Source: an uncultured Modestobacter sp. | GTDB taxonomy: Bacteria > Actinomycetota > Actinomycetes > Mycobacteriales > Geodermatophilaceae | Length of the DNA: 64,000 nucleotides | Assembly: GCF_947486615.1 (NCBI RefSeq) | Contig: NZ_CANKUD010000009.1 | Coordinates: 1 to 64,000, forward strand | Reading direction: 5' to 3' | Shown here: in pieces, positions 1 to 7,683 of the stretch | Position numbering within the stretch: the stretch's first letter is position 1 | How the letters are laid out: every line of letters starts with the position of its first letter | Program-made: the position numbers and the translations under genes | Notes under the pieces: generated by a model | Seen by the model: the letters and a program-made list of their open reading frames with translations, nothing else | Database searches by the model: none | What the model was told of the DNA's origin: nothing

Positions 1-68
1 GTCAGACCACCAGCCCACCCAACGCCATCACCTTCAAGATCACCGCACCAAACTTCAACGCTGCCTGA
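1..68 (+). CDS. 3' end of a gene entering from the left (partial)
   Basis: One frame is open from the window edge to TGA at 66-68 and ends ITFKITAPNFNAA. The Asn/Thr-rich composition resembles the tail of a secreted beta-rich protein, but 21 codons are too few to assign a family. The next gene lies on the opposite strand 13 bases away, so this would be a converging gene end. It could be a chance open frame. Confidence 0.3.
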   Translation, partial: QTTSPPNAITFKITAPNFNAA

Positions 69-81
69 CGCTACCGACCGG

Positions 82-690
82 TCAGTGCACCGGCTCGGCC
101 GTCGCCTCCCGACTCGCCAGCCGCTCGCGCAGACCGGCCAGTCGGCGTTGCTTCGCGGCGCCCAGGCCCCAGCCCAGCAGCGTGAACTGCGCGTAGACCA
201 TCGCCGAGGTCAGGATGGAGTACACCCGCACGTCCAGCCGCCCCAGCGCCGTGGCCAGCACGACCCCACCGAGCAGGACGACGCCGAGCGCGGCGGCACC
301 AGCCGCCAGCAGCACCATCCGCCGCCGGTGCAGGGCCTGCACCCGGGCCAGCAGCGGCAGCCACTCCCCCGCGTCCGCCTCCGCCGGCAGCCGCCCGGTG
401 CGCGTCGCCGTCCAGAACGGCCGCATCCGCTCCCGCTCGGCCTCGCCCGCGACGCGCCGCTGCCACCACCGCACGAGCGCGGGCCCGGCCAGTGCGCCGC
501 CAGTCGCACCCACGGCCGTGCCCACCGTCAGCCCCCAGTCGATCGGCTCGTCACCGGTCAGCCTCTGCCCCAGCGCCACGAGCGCAGCGACCAGCACGAA
601 GGTCAGCGCAGCCTGGACGGCCAGCACGCCCCGTCTGCGCCGACGGGCCGAGCGGTCGTCCGGCGACGCCGGCGAGCCCGCGCGCATCAC
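82..690 (-). CDS. four-helix membrane protein, function unknown
   Basis: About 202 aa. A short Arg-rich N-terminus precedes four predicted membrane segments at roughly residues 21-41, 52-72, 125-147 and 155-177. A charged loop between segments 2 and 3 contains RMRPFWTATRTGR, and the tail is basic. A GGAGGAG Shine-Dalgarno at 701-707 favours the TTG at 693 or the GTG at 690 over the ATG at 687; I took GTG. It follows the 92-aa gene on the same strand and, before the island inserted, would have been downstream of the S9 peptidase and DUF2891 genes. No family recognised. Confidence 0.65.
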   Translation of the reverse strand: MMRAGSPASPDDRSARRRRRGVLAVQAALTFVLVAALVALGQRLTGDEPIDWGLTVGTAVGATGGALAGPALVRWWQRRVAGEAERERMRPFWTATRTGRLPAEADAGEWLPLLARVQALHRRRMVLLAAGAAALGVVLLGGVVLATALGRLDVRVYSILTSAMVYAQFTLLGWGLGAAKQRRLAGLRERLASREATAEPVH

Positions 691-803
691 CAACCGGCAC
701 CTCCTCCATGATCCGACCGCTGGTGATCATGGCGGTGGACCGGCCGGTCCGCGACCTCGACCCCGACAGCCAGTGAGCGACCGGGTCCGGCACGGCAGCG
801 GCG

Positions 804-1082
804 CTACTCCTCGAAGAGCTCGACCAGCTCGTCGGCCGTCCCGGCGGCGTGCAGCGGCACGACCGCGATCGTCCAGTCCGGCTGCCGGTCGTCGAGCTCG
901 ACCGCGAGGTCCCAGGCGGCGCGGGCGGTGAGCGGGCCGAAGCAGGCGTCGTCGCCGTCCTCGCTCACCGCGATCTCGACCAGCCAGTTGTCCGACAGGT
1001 CCGCGGCCAGCTCGGCGAAGTCCGGCTCGGCGTCCTCGTCGGGCTCGGGAGCATCGGCCAGGACCGGGTAGACGAGTGCCAT
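804..1082 (-). CDS. small acidic protein, function unknown
   Basis: 92 aa, very acidic (ADAPEPDEDAEPDFAEL and a C-terminal ELVELFEE), with no signal peptide or membrane helix. Codon use is typical of the host. No Shine-Dalgarno is visible. Instead TAGCGT lies 6 bases upstream of the ATG (1089-1094), so the mRNA is probably leaderless. It follows the DUF2891 remnant on the same strand and was probably the next gene after the intact DUF2891 gene. No family recognised. Confidence 0.65.
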   Translation of the reverse strand: MALVYPVLADAPEPDEDAEPDFAELAADLSDNWLVEIAVSEDGDDACFGPLTARAAWDLAVELDDRQPDWTIAVVPLHAAGTADELVELFEE

Positions 1083-1108
1083 GCCCGCACGCTAGACCCC
1101 GCGGGCGC

Positions 1109-1950
1109 TCAGTACGCGGGGTCGAGGTACAGCAGCGCGTAGGCGGCCAGCCAGTGCTCGACCATGTAGTCGCTGCCGCTGACGTGCGGCATCGCCGCGT
1201 CGGCGTGCTCGGCGGCCGAGGCCAGCAGGACGTCGGCGGCGCCGGGCAGCGCCGCGGCCAGCCGGCGCAGGCACCAGGCCCGGCTGAGGTTGAGCCCGTG
1301 CAGGTGGGCCGTCTGCCCGTCGCCGGCGTCGCTGACCACCGCGGGGGCGAACAGCGGCCCCTCGGCGAGCCCGGGCAGGAAGCGGGCCAGCCACGGTCCG
1401 GGCTCGGGCAGCACCTCGGTCATCAGCACCGCCTCGACCAGGGACGGGGAGAGGAAGTCCGAGCCGGAGGGCTCCCAGCGCACGGGGGCGTCGGCGTCCG
1501 CGCTGAAGAACCGGCGGGCTGCGTCGCTCAGCCTCCCGTCCACCCCGGCGCGGCGGGCGGCCGGCAGCGACATGAGCAGCCCGAAGGCACTGCTGGGGTG
1601 CAGGCCGGTGCGCACCGGGTAGGTCGCCGCCGGCAGCCACCGGTCGAAGGCCCCGAGGAAGTGGTCGGCCAGCGGCTGCAGGGTCGCGGCCCACCGGCGG
1701 ACGTCGTCCGGCGCGTCGGGCTCGGCCGCCCAGGACGCCGCCTCCTCGACCAGGGTCAGCGCCCAGGCCCAGCCGTACGGCCGCTCCCAGCCGGGGTTCG
1801 CGACCGCGTGCGCCACCTCGGCGGCGATCGAGGGCGCCGTCCAGTGCTCGTCGAACACGGCCCGGACCTCGTCGGCCGGCACGTCGTCGGGAGCCACCCG
1901 GAGCAAGCGGAGCAGCACCCAGTGCATCTCCACGGCGGAGTGCCAGTCGT
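1109..1950 (-). pseudogene. 3' fragment of a DUF2891-family gene split by the island
   Basis: Carries the C-terminal five-sixths of a DUF2891-type protein: WHSAVEMHWVLLRLLR, ERPYGWAWAL, YPVRTGLHPSSAFGL, WEPSGSDFLSPSLVEAVLM, HLHGLNLSRAWCLRRLA and HWLAAYALLYLD. The frame meets a TAG stop just upstream, inside island DNA, so the N-terminus is missing. An internal ATG at 1933 could start a 274-aa truncated product. The missing part is at 13223-13383. Merging the shared TCGT (1947-1950 with 13223-13226) gives a continuous 999-nt frame of 332 codons plus stop. DUF2891 has no established biochemical function. Confidence 0.9.
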
Positions 1951-1974
1951 TCTATCGGGTGTTCGGCACTGTTC
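1947..1974. repeat. left element end: TCGT core and GTTC-type repeats
   Basis: TCGT (1947-1950) joins host DNA to the element. GTTCTATCGG (1949-1958) mirrors the right end. TGTTC recurs at 1960-1964 and 1970-1974, 10 bases apart, suggesting repeated recombinase-binding half sites. Confidence 0.65.
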
Positions 1975-2057
1975 ATGAGGCTGGCTGCTGGTCACCGCGG
2001 CACGGGCTTCCGGGGTCCCCGACCGCCTCCTACACCGCGCTTAGTGGCGGCGCATGT

Positions 2058-2558
2058 TCAGCCGCGCGAGTAGTTCTGGACGAGGATCCGGAACGGCGGA
2101 GGCTCGGGGGTGGCAGCCTGACACTCGGTGCGTCGCACCTTCACCTCGACCTGGACCTCGTGGTGAGGCCCCGCGATCGCCGTCCACCCGATCTGTCCGT
2201 CCTCGACCTCGAAGGGGCGGCGGAGCGCGTGCGCGACCGACTTCAGGATCGCGACTGGGTCTGGAGCGACGAGCGGGGTGATAGAGACCACCTCGGAGAG
2301 TGGGATCGAGAACTCCGAGCCGTCGTCCAACTCGACATCGAACCCCGGCAGTCGTGCCTCACGGTAGAGGTCTGTCTGGCCGTCCCCATCGGCGTCATCT
2401 CTGAACCAGACGGGTCCTGCGGGACAGCCCTCAACTCGTTGCCCATCGCGCAGGACCACGAGGATGCGCTCATGCATCCCTAGCCAAGTCGACGTGTGGC
2501 TCTCGCCCGTCTCCGACGGCGCTTGCCAGCACGTGCAGCGATCAGGTGCGTGGGGCAT
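2058..2558 (-). CDS. island cargo protein, function unknown (166 aa)
   Basis: I start at the ATG at 2558 (MPHAPDRCTCWQ) because GAGGAG lies 4-5 bases upstream; the frame extends back to 2636 and a later ATG gives MHERILVVLRDG. The N-terminus has a CxC, and the middle reads like a small beta-rich fold (ILVVLRDGQRVEGCPAGPVWF, then GFDVELDDGSEFSIPLSEVVSITPL). The tail is PPPFRILVQNYSRG. It is the leftmost gene of the element and reads toward the left end. No family recognised, and no link to the neighbouring defence-like genes can be shown. Confidence 0.55.
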   Translation of the reverse strand: MPHAPDRCTCWQAPSETGESHTSTWLGMHERILVVLRDGQRVEGCPAGPVWFRDDADGDGQTDLYREARLPGFDVELDDGSEFSIPLSEVVSITPLVAPDPVAILKSVAHALRRPFEVEDGQIGWTAIAGPHHEVQVEVKVRRTECQAATPEPPPFRILVQNYSRG

Positions 2559-2771
2559 GGGTCTCCTCGCGGTCGCAGCGGTGACTCCTGCTGGTGTGCC
2601 TACGGCGACGATAGTGGCCGACCGGTTGGTGACCACTACTACAGCGGTCCAGCAGCCACTGCGCTCCGGAGGCCGCCTCTCGCAACCGTTGACTTGCGGG
2701 CGCGCGGCCGACCTCGCATGGCCAGCATGAAGGACTGTGAACCCCTCAGACGGGTTCGAGACGGCCGGTCC

Positions 2772-3347
2772 TCAGCGCAACTGGCCCTGCGCCGTTGCGG
2801 GATCAAGTAGGGCTGCCCGCCACTGCGAGGGCGGGGTGCGCCCGTGCGCGCCCAGGAGGACTGGGCCGAGGTCCGCGACTGCGGCGAAGCCTTCGTCGCG
2901 GTAGTGCATCCACAGCATGAAGGTGTGTCCGTCAACGTCGATGGTGCTCGGCTGCCAGACCGCCGGGTCTCCGAGCGCTGCGACCACCTTGTCGGCGCCT
3001 TCCTGCGCGGCTTCGGTGAGTTGCTGCAACTCGTCGTGCGGCAGCCCGTTGGGCACATGAGCGAGCAGCAACGTGCCGACTGTGGCTGTGGTCGCGCTGT
3101 GTATGCCCATGTCGAGTGTCCAGCCGCCGTTCCCGCCGGGGCGGCATCCACGACGGGCGAAGGTTGTAAGCCGCCAGGGCGGGTCCTGATCGCCCGGCGC
3201 CGGAGCCACCTCGACTGACTCCCAGTACGCGCCACCGGGGTCGCCACCGGCCCGGCTGCGGCCAGTGCCGGATACCCACAACTCTGGGACGCCGGTCGGG
3301 ACTGCTACGGGCATGTCTAGACCGGCCAAGGACAAGGTGTCGCTCAT
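2772..3347 (-). CDS. island cargo protein, function unknown (191 aa)
   Basis: A soluble-looking protein with a Gly/Pro-rich N-terminal half and an alpha/beta-like second half (TVGTLLLAHVPNGLPHDELQQLTEAAQEGADKV-type helix, then STIDVDGHTFMLWMHYRDEGFAAVADLG). The ATG at 3347 has GGAAG about 6 bases upstream. It lies upstream of the 166-aa gene on the same strand with a 213-base gap. The second half loosely resembles small actinobacterial proteins encoded near immunity or toxin genes, but I recognise no family. Confidence 0.55.
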   Translation of the reverse strand: MSDTLSLAGLDMPVAVPTGVPELWVSGTGRSRAGGDPGGAYWESVEVAPAPGDQDPPWRLTTFARRGCRPGGNGGWTLDMGIHSATTATVGTLLLAHVPNGLPHDELQQLTEAAQEGADKVVAALGDPAVWQPSTIDVDGHTFMLWMHYRDEGFAAVADLGPVLLGAHGRTPPSQWRAALLDPATAQGQLR

Positions 3348-3881
3348 CTGCGCTTCCTACCTGATAGCGATCGGGTTGGACAGCGCCCCGCGGATGACGA
3401 TCTGTCGAGGCCGACCAGGTGGTGCTCCGGTGCCGCGCCGGGCACTGCCCTCCGACACCACACGCGGTCGAGAGCGACGGCGTGGCCCCGCTCCGGCCCG
3501 TAGAGCCACGAGGACGGAGCGGGGTGGCTAAGCCCGATCGCGCCACTGGCTCGGACAACTTCTTGAACCGCCTCCTACCCGGTCCACGAGGTCCGTGCGC
3601 CCAGGGCGCGACCATTCGCCCTTGGCGCGGGCCGGACGGTAGTTCCGACCTATGACAGTCGACCAGGAGTGCTCCCGATCGTTGACGACCCGGCAGCGGT
3701 ATCGAAAGGCCGGAGCACGTGCCGACGGGATGTCATCGCGCCCGCAGCCGCCCTCAGGCTGCGGTGCCCCGGCGAAGCCAGCGCGCTACGCCAGCGAAGC
3801 GTCGGGCTGACCATCCAGCCCGACAGAGCATGTTCGCGGACCAGGTGGGCCGCCCGACGCAGCGGCTCACTAGGGAACGGA
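3348..3881. other. island stretch without a supported gene
   Basis: Open frames here have no Shine-Dalgarno and arginine/proline-rich shadow-like translations. The frame upstream of the Abi_C gene stays open back to 3669, but its translation before 4341 has no domain character. I see no clear promoter or terminator. Confidence 0.4.
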
Positions 3882-4082
3882 TCAACGCGTAGGCGACGCG
3901 GGCAACCCCTTCATTCGACGCCAAAGGATCACAGGGACACCGGCTCCCGACGCACCGCCGCCAACCAGGGCCTGCATGTCGGTGGACCAGCCCGTCAACG
4001 CGACGACGAGGAGTGCGACGACAACGGCCAAGCCGAGCCCCAGCGCCGCGGTGAAAACAGCCCAGGTAGTCCGCTCGTTCAC
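3882..4082 (-). CDS. small two-helix membrane protein
   Basis: 66 aa starting at GTG. A hydrophobic helix runs from about residue 6 to 31 (AVFTAALGLGLAVVVALLVV), followed by a short polar turn and a second segment (ALVGGGASGAGVPVILW) ending in a positive tail (RRMKGLPASPTR). GGAGG lies about 13 bases upstream of the GTG, which is a long spacing. The hydrophobic pattern is unlike the arginine-rich shadows nearby, so I take it as real. It lies back to back with the Abi_C gene and could be an effector, but that is a guess. Confidence 0.45.
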   Translation of the reverse strand: MNERTTWAVFTAALGLGLAVVVALLVVALTGWSTDMQALVGGGASGAGVPVILWRRMKGLPASPTR

Positions 4083-4340
4083 ACCGCCAAGATGACCTCC
4101 GCGCCGCCCCCGAGACGCACGGGGCTGCCAGGGTCCCCTGAACGAGTGATTACCGGCGTAGCGACGGATTCATCCCTGAGGCCGCTCTCGCGGACAGGGG
4201 TGCCAACACATGAAGGCCGCAGGCCAGCCTCAAGGGCCTCACCGCTGTGCAGGACCATCCCCTCACCCGGCGCACGCGCCCTCTCGAACTCGTGCTGGAC
4301 CTACCCGAAGAACCCGTTGACGGGTCTAGACAATGAGGTC

Positions 4341-5153
4341 GTGACCCAGCCCCCCGTCTCGGACGAGATCGCCGGTGCCCTTGGGCACTTCTTCTTCGGA
4401 GGCATCGGCCCTAGTCACACCTCTCTGACTGGCGTCTTCTTGCGAGCGGGACTGAGTGATGCGGACCCTTACGTGCCCTCCGAAGGGACGCCCAGCAAGG
4501 AAGTACGTGTCCAGCACGTGGTGCGCGCAGCGATGCGCCAGCCTGCATCGGCTCGCAAGTTGATCGACGGGCTCCTGACACAACTGAGGTTGAAGGGCTC
4601 GTTCGGACCAGACGGACCGAACTTCGACCCCAAAACCGTGCACACCGCACAGACGGCGTTCCGCCGAAGCGGCTGGGGCCTCTCAGCCGACGGCACGCTA
4701 GCCCCTCTCGGACACATCGACTTGGTAACTGGCGGCAGGGAGGCGCTGGACGAGCAACTCGATCGCCTTCGTCGCTCCACCGACGACCCCGGCCAACTCC
4801 TCGGCAGTGCGAAAGACCTCTTGGAGGCCATAGCCAAGTTCGTCCTGGAAGAGTGGGGCACGCCTCAGGACGCCGACTTCAACCACCTTTGGTTCTTGGC
4901 ACGCGATCGTTTGGGGACGCATCCAAAGCAGGTAGTCAAAGACGGCCCGGCCGCAGAACAAATCCGGAAGATTCTCCAGGCGTCGTGGACGATCGCCGAA
5001 CAGGTGAATGAGTTGCGGAACATTCAGGGCTCTGGCCACGGGCGCACGCTGCCAACTGGCGTGACACCGGAGATGGCGCTTCTGGTCGTTAGAGAGGCGT
5101 GCTCGGTCGCCCAGTTCACCCTGTCGACGCTCGACCGGTCACTGGGTCGATGA
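4341..5153 (+). CDS. Abi_C-domain (abortive infection C-terminus) protein, defence candidate
   Basis: 270 aa from GTG at 4341, with GAGG immediately upstream; TTG at 4317 is an alternative. Residues about 140-265 match the Abi_C pattern: DDPGQLLGSAKDLLEAIAKFVLEE, a segment starting HLWFLARDRLG, then an amphipathic helix and VNELRNIQGSGHGR, ending in a helix (ALLVVREACSVAQFTLSTL). R226-N-(x5)-H233 fits the R-x(4-6)-H signature of HEPN ribonucleases. The N-terminal 130 residues are unassigned. Its TGA overlaps the ATG of the next gene (ATGA), so the two are probably translationally coupled. Family members are associated with phage abortive infection; activity here is inferred. Confidence 0.75.
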   Translation: MTQPPVSDEIAGALGHFFFGGIGPSHTSLTGVFLRAGLSDADPYVPSEGTPSKEVRVQHVVRAAMRQPASARKLIDGLLTQLRLKGSFGPDGPNFDPKTVHTAQTAFRRSGWGLSADGTLAPLGHIDLVTGGREALDEQLDRLRRSTDDPGQLLGSAKDLLEAIAKFVLEEWGTPQDADFNHLWFLARDRLGTHPKQVVKDGPAAEQIRKILQASWTIAEQVNELRNIQGSGHGRTLPTGVTPEMALLVVREACSVAQFTLSTLDRSLGR

Positions 5154-7099
5154 ACGGTCCCCTGGCGGACGATGCATGTCAGGAGGACCTCGTCGAGGGT
5201 CTGGTCTTCGCGCTACAGAGCGTCGACGCGATCGGGCTGAGCCCACTGCCGCTCTCCGCACTGGTCGCCGAGATCGAAGAATGGGCTGTATCGGCGCGAG
5301 ACGATCCGTGGAGACGCGCCCGCGCGTCCCTACGAGAAGAGGTGAACGCCACCCTCCGGGTCGTTGGCTCCACCCTTCGCGCCAGCGTGGCTGAGCCGCT
5401 GTCGCGCTACGTAGAAGCCTTCGAAGCAATAGCCTCCGCGAAGCCCCGCGACGCCGAGACCGTGGCGGACATCCGGCGATCCGCCAGCGCCCTCGTCGAG
5501 GCGCTTTCGACGCCTGTATCGCTTGAGGCTTCGTGGCGCGACATGGAGAAAGCCGTCGCCTCCGACGACCTGTTCGCTGCTGTCGCCGCCGCCTCTCAAC
5601 TCAAGGGTCAACTCTCATTAGGCGGCCGGGACAGCAAGGAGGTATTAGCCGATCTGCTGCGCATCCTCCGTCGGGACGCATGGTCGGTTGACCTGGCGAT
5701 GCGTCGACTCGACGGTGGGACAGCGCGGCCATGGCGAGAGTTGGCCGAGGCGGCAACAGCCGACGTAGCGGCCGAGGACCTCCGCAACCTGGCATGTCGC
5801 ACTCTTATTGAACCGGGGCGAGAAGGCCACGTGGTTGTGTGGTCGCTCTACGACCACGCGATCACGCTTCAAGGCATTACCTCTCTCGGGCCGCTCACGA
5901 TCTTGCTACCGCAATGGATTGTCGAAGTAGCCTTCGGTGGCTCTGGGCACGAGTTGCCTCTGGCCGAAGAAGTTCGCAAGTTGTCCGAAGAAGTTCGCAA
6001 GTTGTGGCGCGCCGAGTCAGACCGTGACGAAGGCTACGACTACACGCAGCACGTATTGATTCGGGTCGACCTTGGAGTCCGCTCCCCAGTGGGCGGGCTG
6101 GATGCTGCGGCCGACCTCATCGAAACCCTCATGGACGCCCTTCTTAGCATTGGCAGCGACAGTCGGTGGGGTAAGGCCGTCTGGTCGACCATGTTGGTAG
6201 ACGGCGAAGAGCAAGCCTCGCGTTTTGGGCGCGGCAGCAGGCGCTCGGACTTCGCTGACTCTATGGGCATGGAGGCGACATGGGACGCCCTGAATGTAGA
6301 CGCCGAAGGATTCGCACGCGCCCTAGTTGCACGTCCCGTGCCGTGGCACCTGAGGGAGGCGCTGCGCATCTCCGCCGAGGCGTCGCACGCCACGTCAAGA
6401 GCCGTCGCCCTCTACGACGAGTGGCACAACGACGACCGAACAGTGCTTCTGCTGTTGGACTCAGCCTTTGAGCACGTCGCCGCACTTGCCGGAACTGAGG
6501 CGAGCCTCCTCAGTAAGAAACTCAGTGACTTATGGCCAGCCGCACGTGGACGTCGCCTAATCCTCTGGGCCATCGATTCCTGCCTACATCGACGACAGAC
6601 TGGGAAAAGCCGCCCAGAAGACGCGGTCGCACTGGAACGGATGATCAAGGCGAAGACGGGTCATCGCCGAGGAACGTCGTTGCTAGTGGCCTACCGCAGC
6701 ATCGACCGGCTCACAGCGTTGGCTGGGTCTCGACTTCAGCGGGCGGTCGTGCACCGCGTCGTGGGCCAACTTGGCGACGCCCGCCTTCATGCATTGGAGA
6801 GTGACCGCCTCAGCGAAGACGCCCAGCTTGCGATCAGCAGACAACGTCGGGTCCGGAACGCACTCACCCACGGAAACCCAGTGACCCGCTTCGTGCTCGC
6901 ATCCGTTGTGGACTACTCCCGCTTTCGTACCGGCGTGGCTGTCCGGGCAGCGCTCGACTCGTACGCGGACGGAGTGGCTATGAACGACTATCTTCGAGAC
7001 AAAGAGCAAGAACGTGCGACGGACACCGAGGAGATGCGTCGTGGCAGGTCGCAGATTGACATCTGGGAGGCGGAGATGCCCGAGGCCATCGGCGAGTAG
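5150..7099 (+). CDS. large partner of the Abi_C protein, HEPN-like C-terminal motif, unknown
   Basis: 649 aa from the ATG at 5150, which overlaps the stop of the Abi_C gene as ATGA. It is largely helical with no membrane segment, P-loop or nuclease motif that I can identify. Near the C-terminus, RNALTHG (R569 to H574) is an R-x4-H motif preceded by basic SRQRRV and followed by a helix, the usual look of a HEPN active site. A perfect 21-bp tandem duplication (5964-5984, 5985-6005) encodes two EEVRKLS-type heptads. The coupling argues that both proteins act together, perhaps as sensor and RNase or as two HEPN subunits. No named family recognised. Confidence 0.7.
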   Translation: MNGPLADDACQEDLVEGLVFALQSVDAIGLSPLPLSALVAEIEEWAVSARDDPWRRARASLREEVNATLRVVGSTLRASVAEPLSRYVEAFEAIASAKPRDAETVADIRRSASALVEALSTPVSLEASWRDMEKAVASDDLFAAVAAASQLKGQLSLGGRDSKEVLADLLRILRRDAWSVDLAMRRLDGGTARPWRELAEAATADVAAEDLRNLACRTLIEPGREGHVVVWSLYDHAITLQGITSLGPLTILLPQWIVEVAFGGSGHELPLAEEVRKLSEEVRKLWRAESDRDEGYDYTQHVLIRVDLGVRSPVGGLDAAADLIETLMDALLSIGSDSRWGKAVWSTMLVDGEEQASRFGRGSRRSDFADSMGMEATWDALNVDAEGFARALVARPVPWHLREALRISAEASHATSRAVALYDEWHNDDRTVLLLLDSAFEHVAALAGTEASLLSKKLSDLWPAARGRRLILWAIDSCLHRRQTGKSRPEDAVALERMIKAKTGHRRGTSLLVAYRSIDRLTALAGSRLQRAVVHRVVGQLGDARLHALESDRLSEDAQLAISRQRRVRNALTHGNPVTRFVLASVVDYSRFRTGVAVRAALDSYADGVAMNDYLRDKEQERATDTEEMRRGRSQIDIWEAEMPEAIGE

Positions 7100-7137
7100 C
7101 AGACTAGGCGCTCGTTTTCGGCCAGTGACGGCACTAC

Positions 7138-7683
7138 CTATCGGCTGCCTCGGGGTCGCCAAGGGGTCACTGTTGCATTCGCCTCTTGCAGCGTCTGATT
7201 CTCCTGCTTGAGTTGTTCGATCTGAGCCAACAGTCGCTGCTCTTTCAGGTTGGCGATTCGCACCTTCTCTTCAACATTGGCCCGCTTCACTTGCTCGACC
7301 TGCACTACGCGGGCCAGCGCCTCAGCGGCCGACTTCCACTCCGCCCTTTCTTCGCGCATCGTGTCGTACTTTGATTGGAGCGCGTCCCGCTCTTCTCGCA
7401 CCTTCCAGTTCTTGGCGATGAGCGCCGCTTCCCGAGGATTGGGTGTGTCGTAGTCCCTTTTGAGGCGTTCGAAGAGATCGCGCAGGTCGGCATAGGCACG
7501 GTAGAGATCGTTTCTGGTTACTCCTGCTTCTTCCGCGAGCGCACCGACTGATCGATTGCCCGGCTCCACGCGCGACGGAGTTCCGGCGAGCATCCGCCGG
7601 ATCGCGTCAACAATGTTCCGACGGATCGGGTCAGTCTCCTGAGGCAAGACCGGCTTTGGTAAGTCGTCAACGACTTCACTCAC
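7138..7683 (-). CDS. HTH/coiled-coil recombination helper (TnpC-like)
   Basis: 181 aa starting at GTG, overlapping the previous gene's TGA as GTGA. Residues 45-72 (SVGALAEEAGVTRNDLYRAY) look like a helix-turn-helix. Residues about 92-170 are heptad-rich, with runs such as VEEKVRIANLKEQRLLAQIE, and form a long coiled coil. The tail is short and basic. As the last gene of the recombinase operon it holds the position of tnpC in Tn554, whose product is a small accessory protein affecting efficiency or orientation of transposition. KfrA-like DNA-binding proteins have a similar plan. Role inferred from position and architecture. Confidence 0.7.
   Translation of the reverse strand: MSEVVDDLPKPVLPQETDPIRRNIVDAIRRMLAGTPSRVEPGNRSVGALAEEAGVTRNDLYRAYADLRDLFERLKRDYDTPNPREAALIAKNWKVREERDALQSKYDTMREERAEWKSAAEALARVVQVEQVKRANVEEKVRIANLKEQRLLAQIEQLKQENQTLQEANATVTPWRPRGSR

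Noticed and set aside
3669-4340. N-terminal extension of the Abi_C protein back to 3669
   Set aside because: The upstream translation has no domain character and lies opposite the small membrane gene; the GTG at 4341 fits the domain start better.
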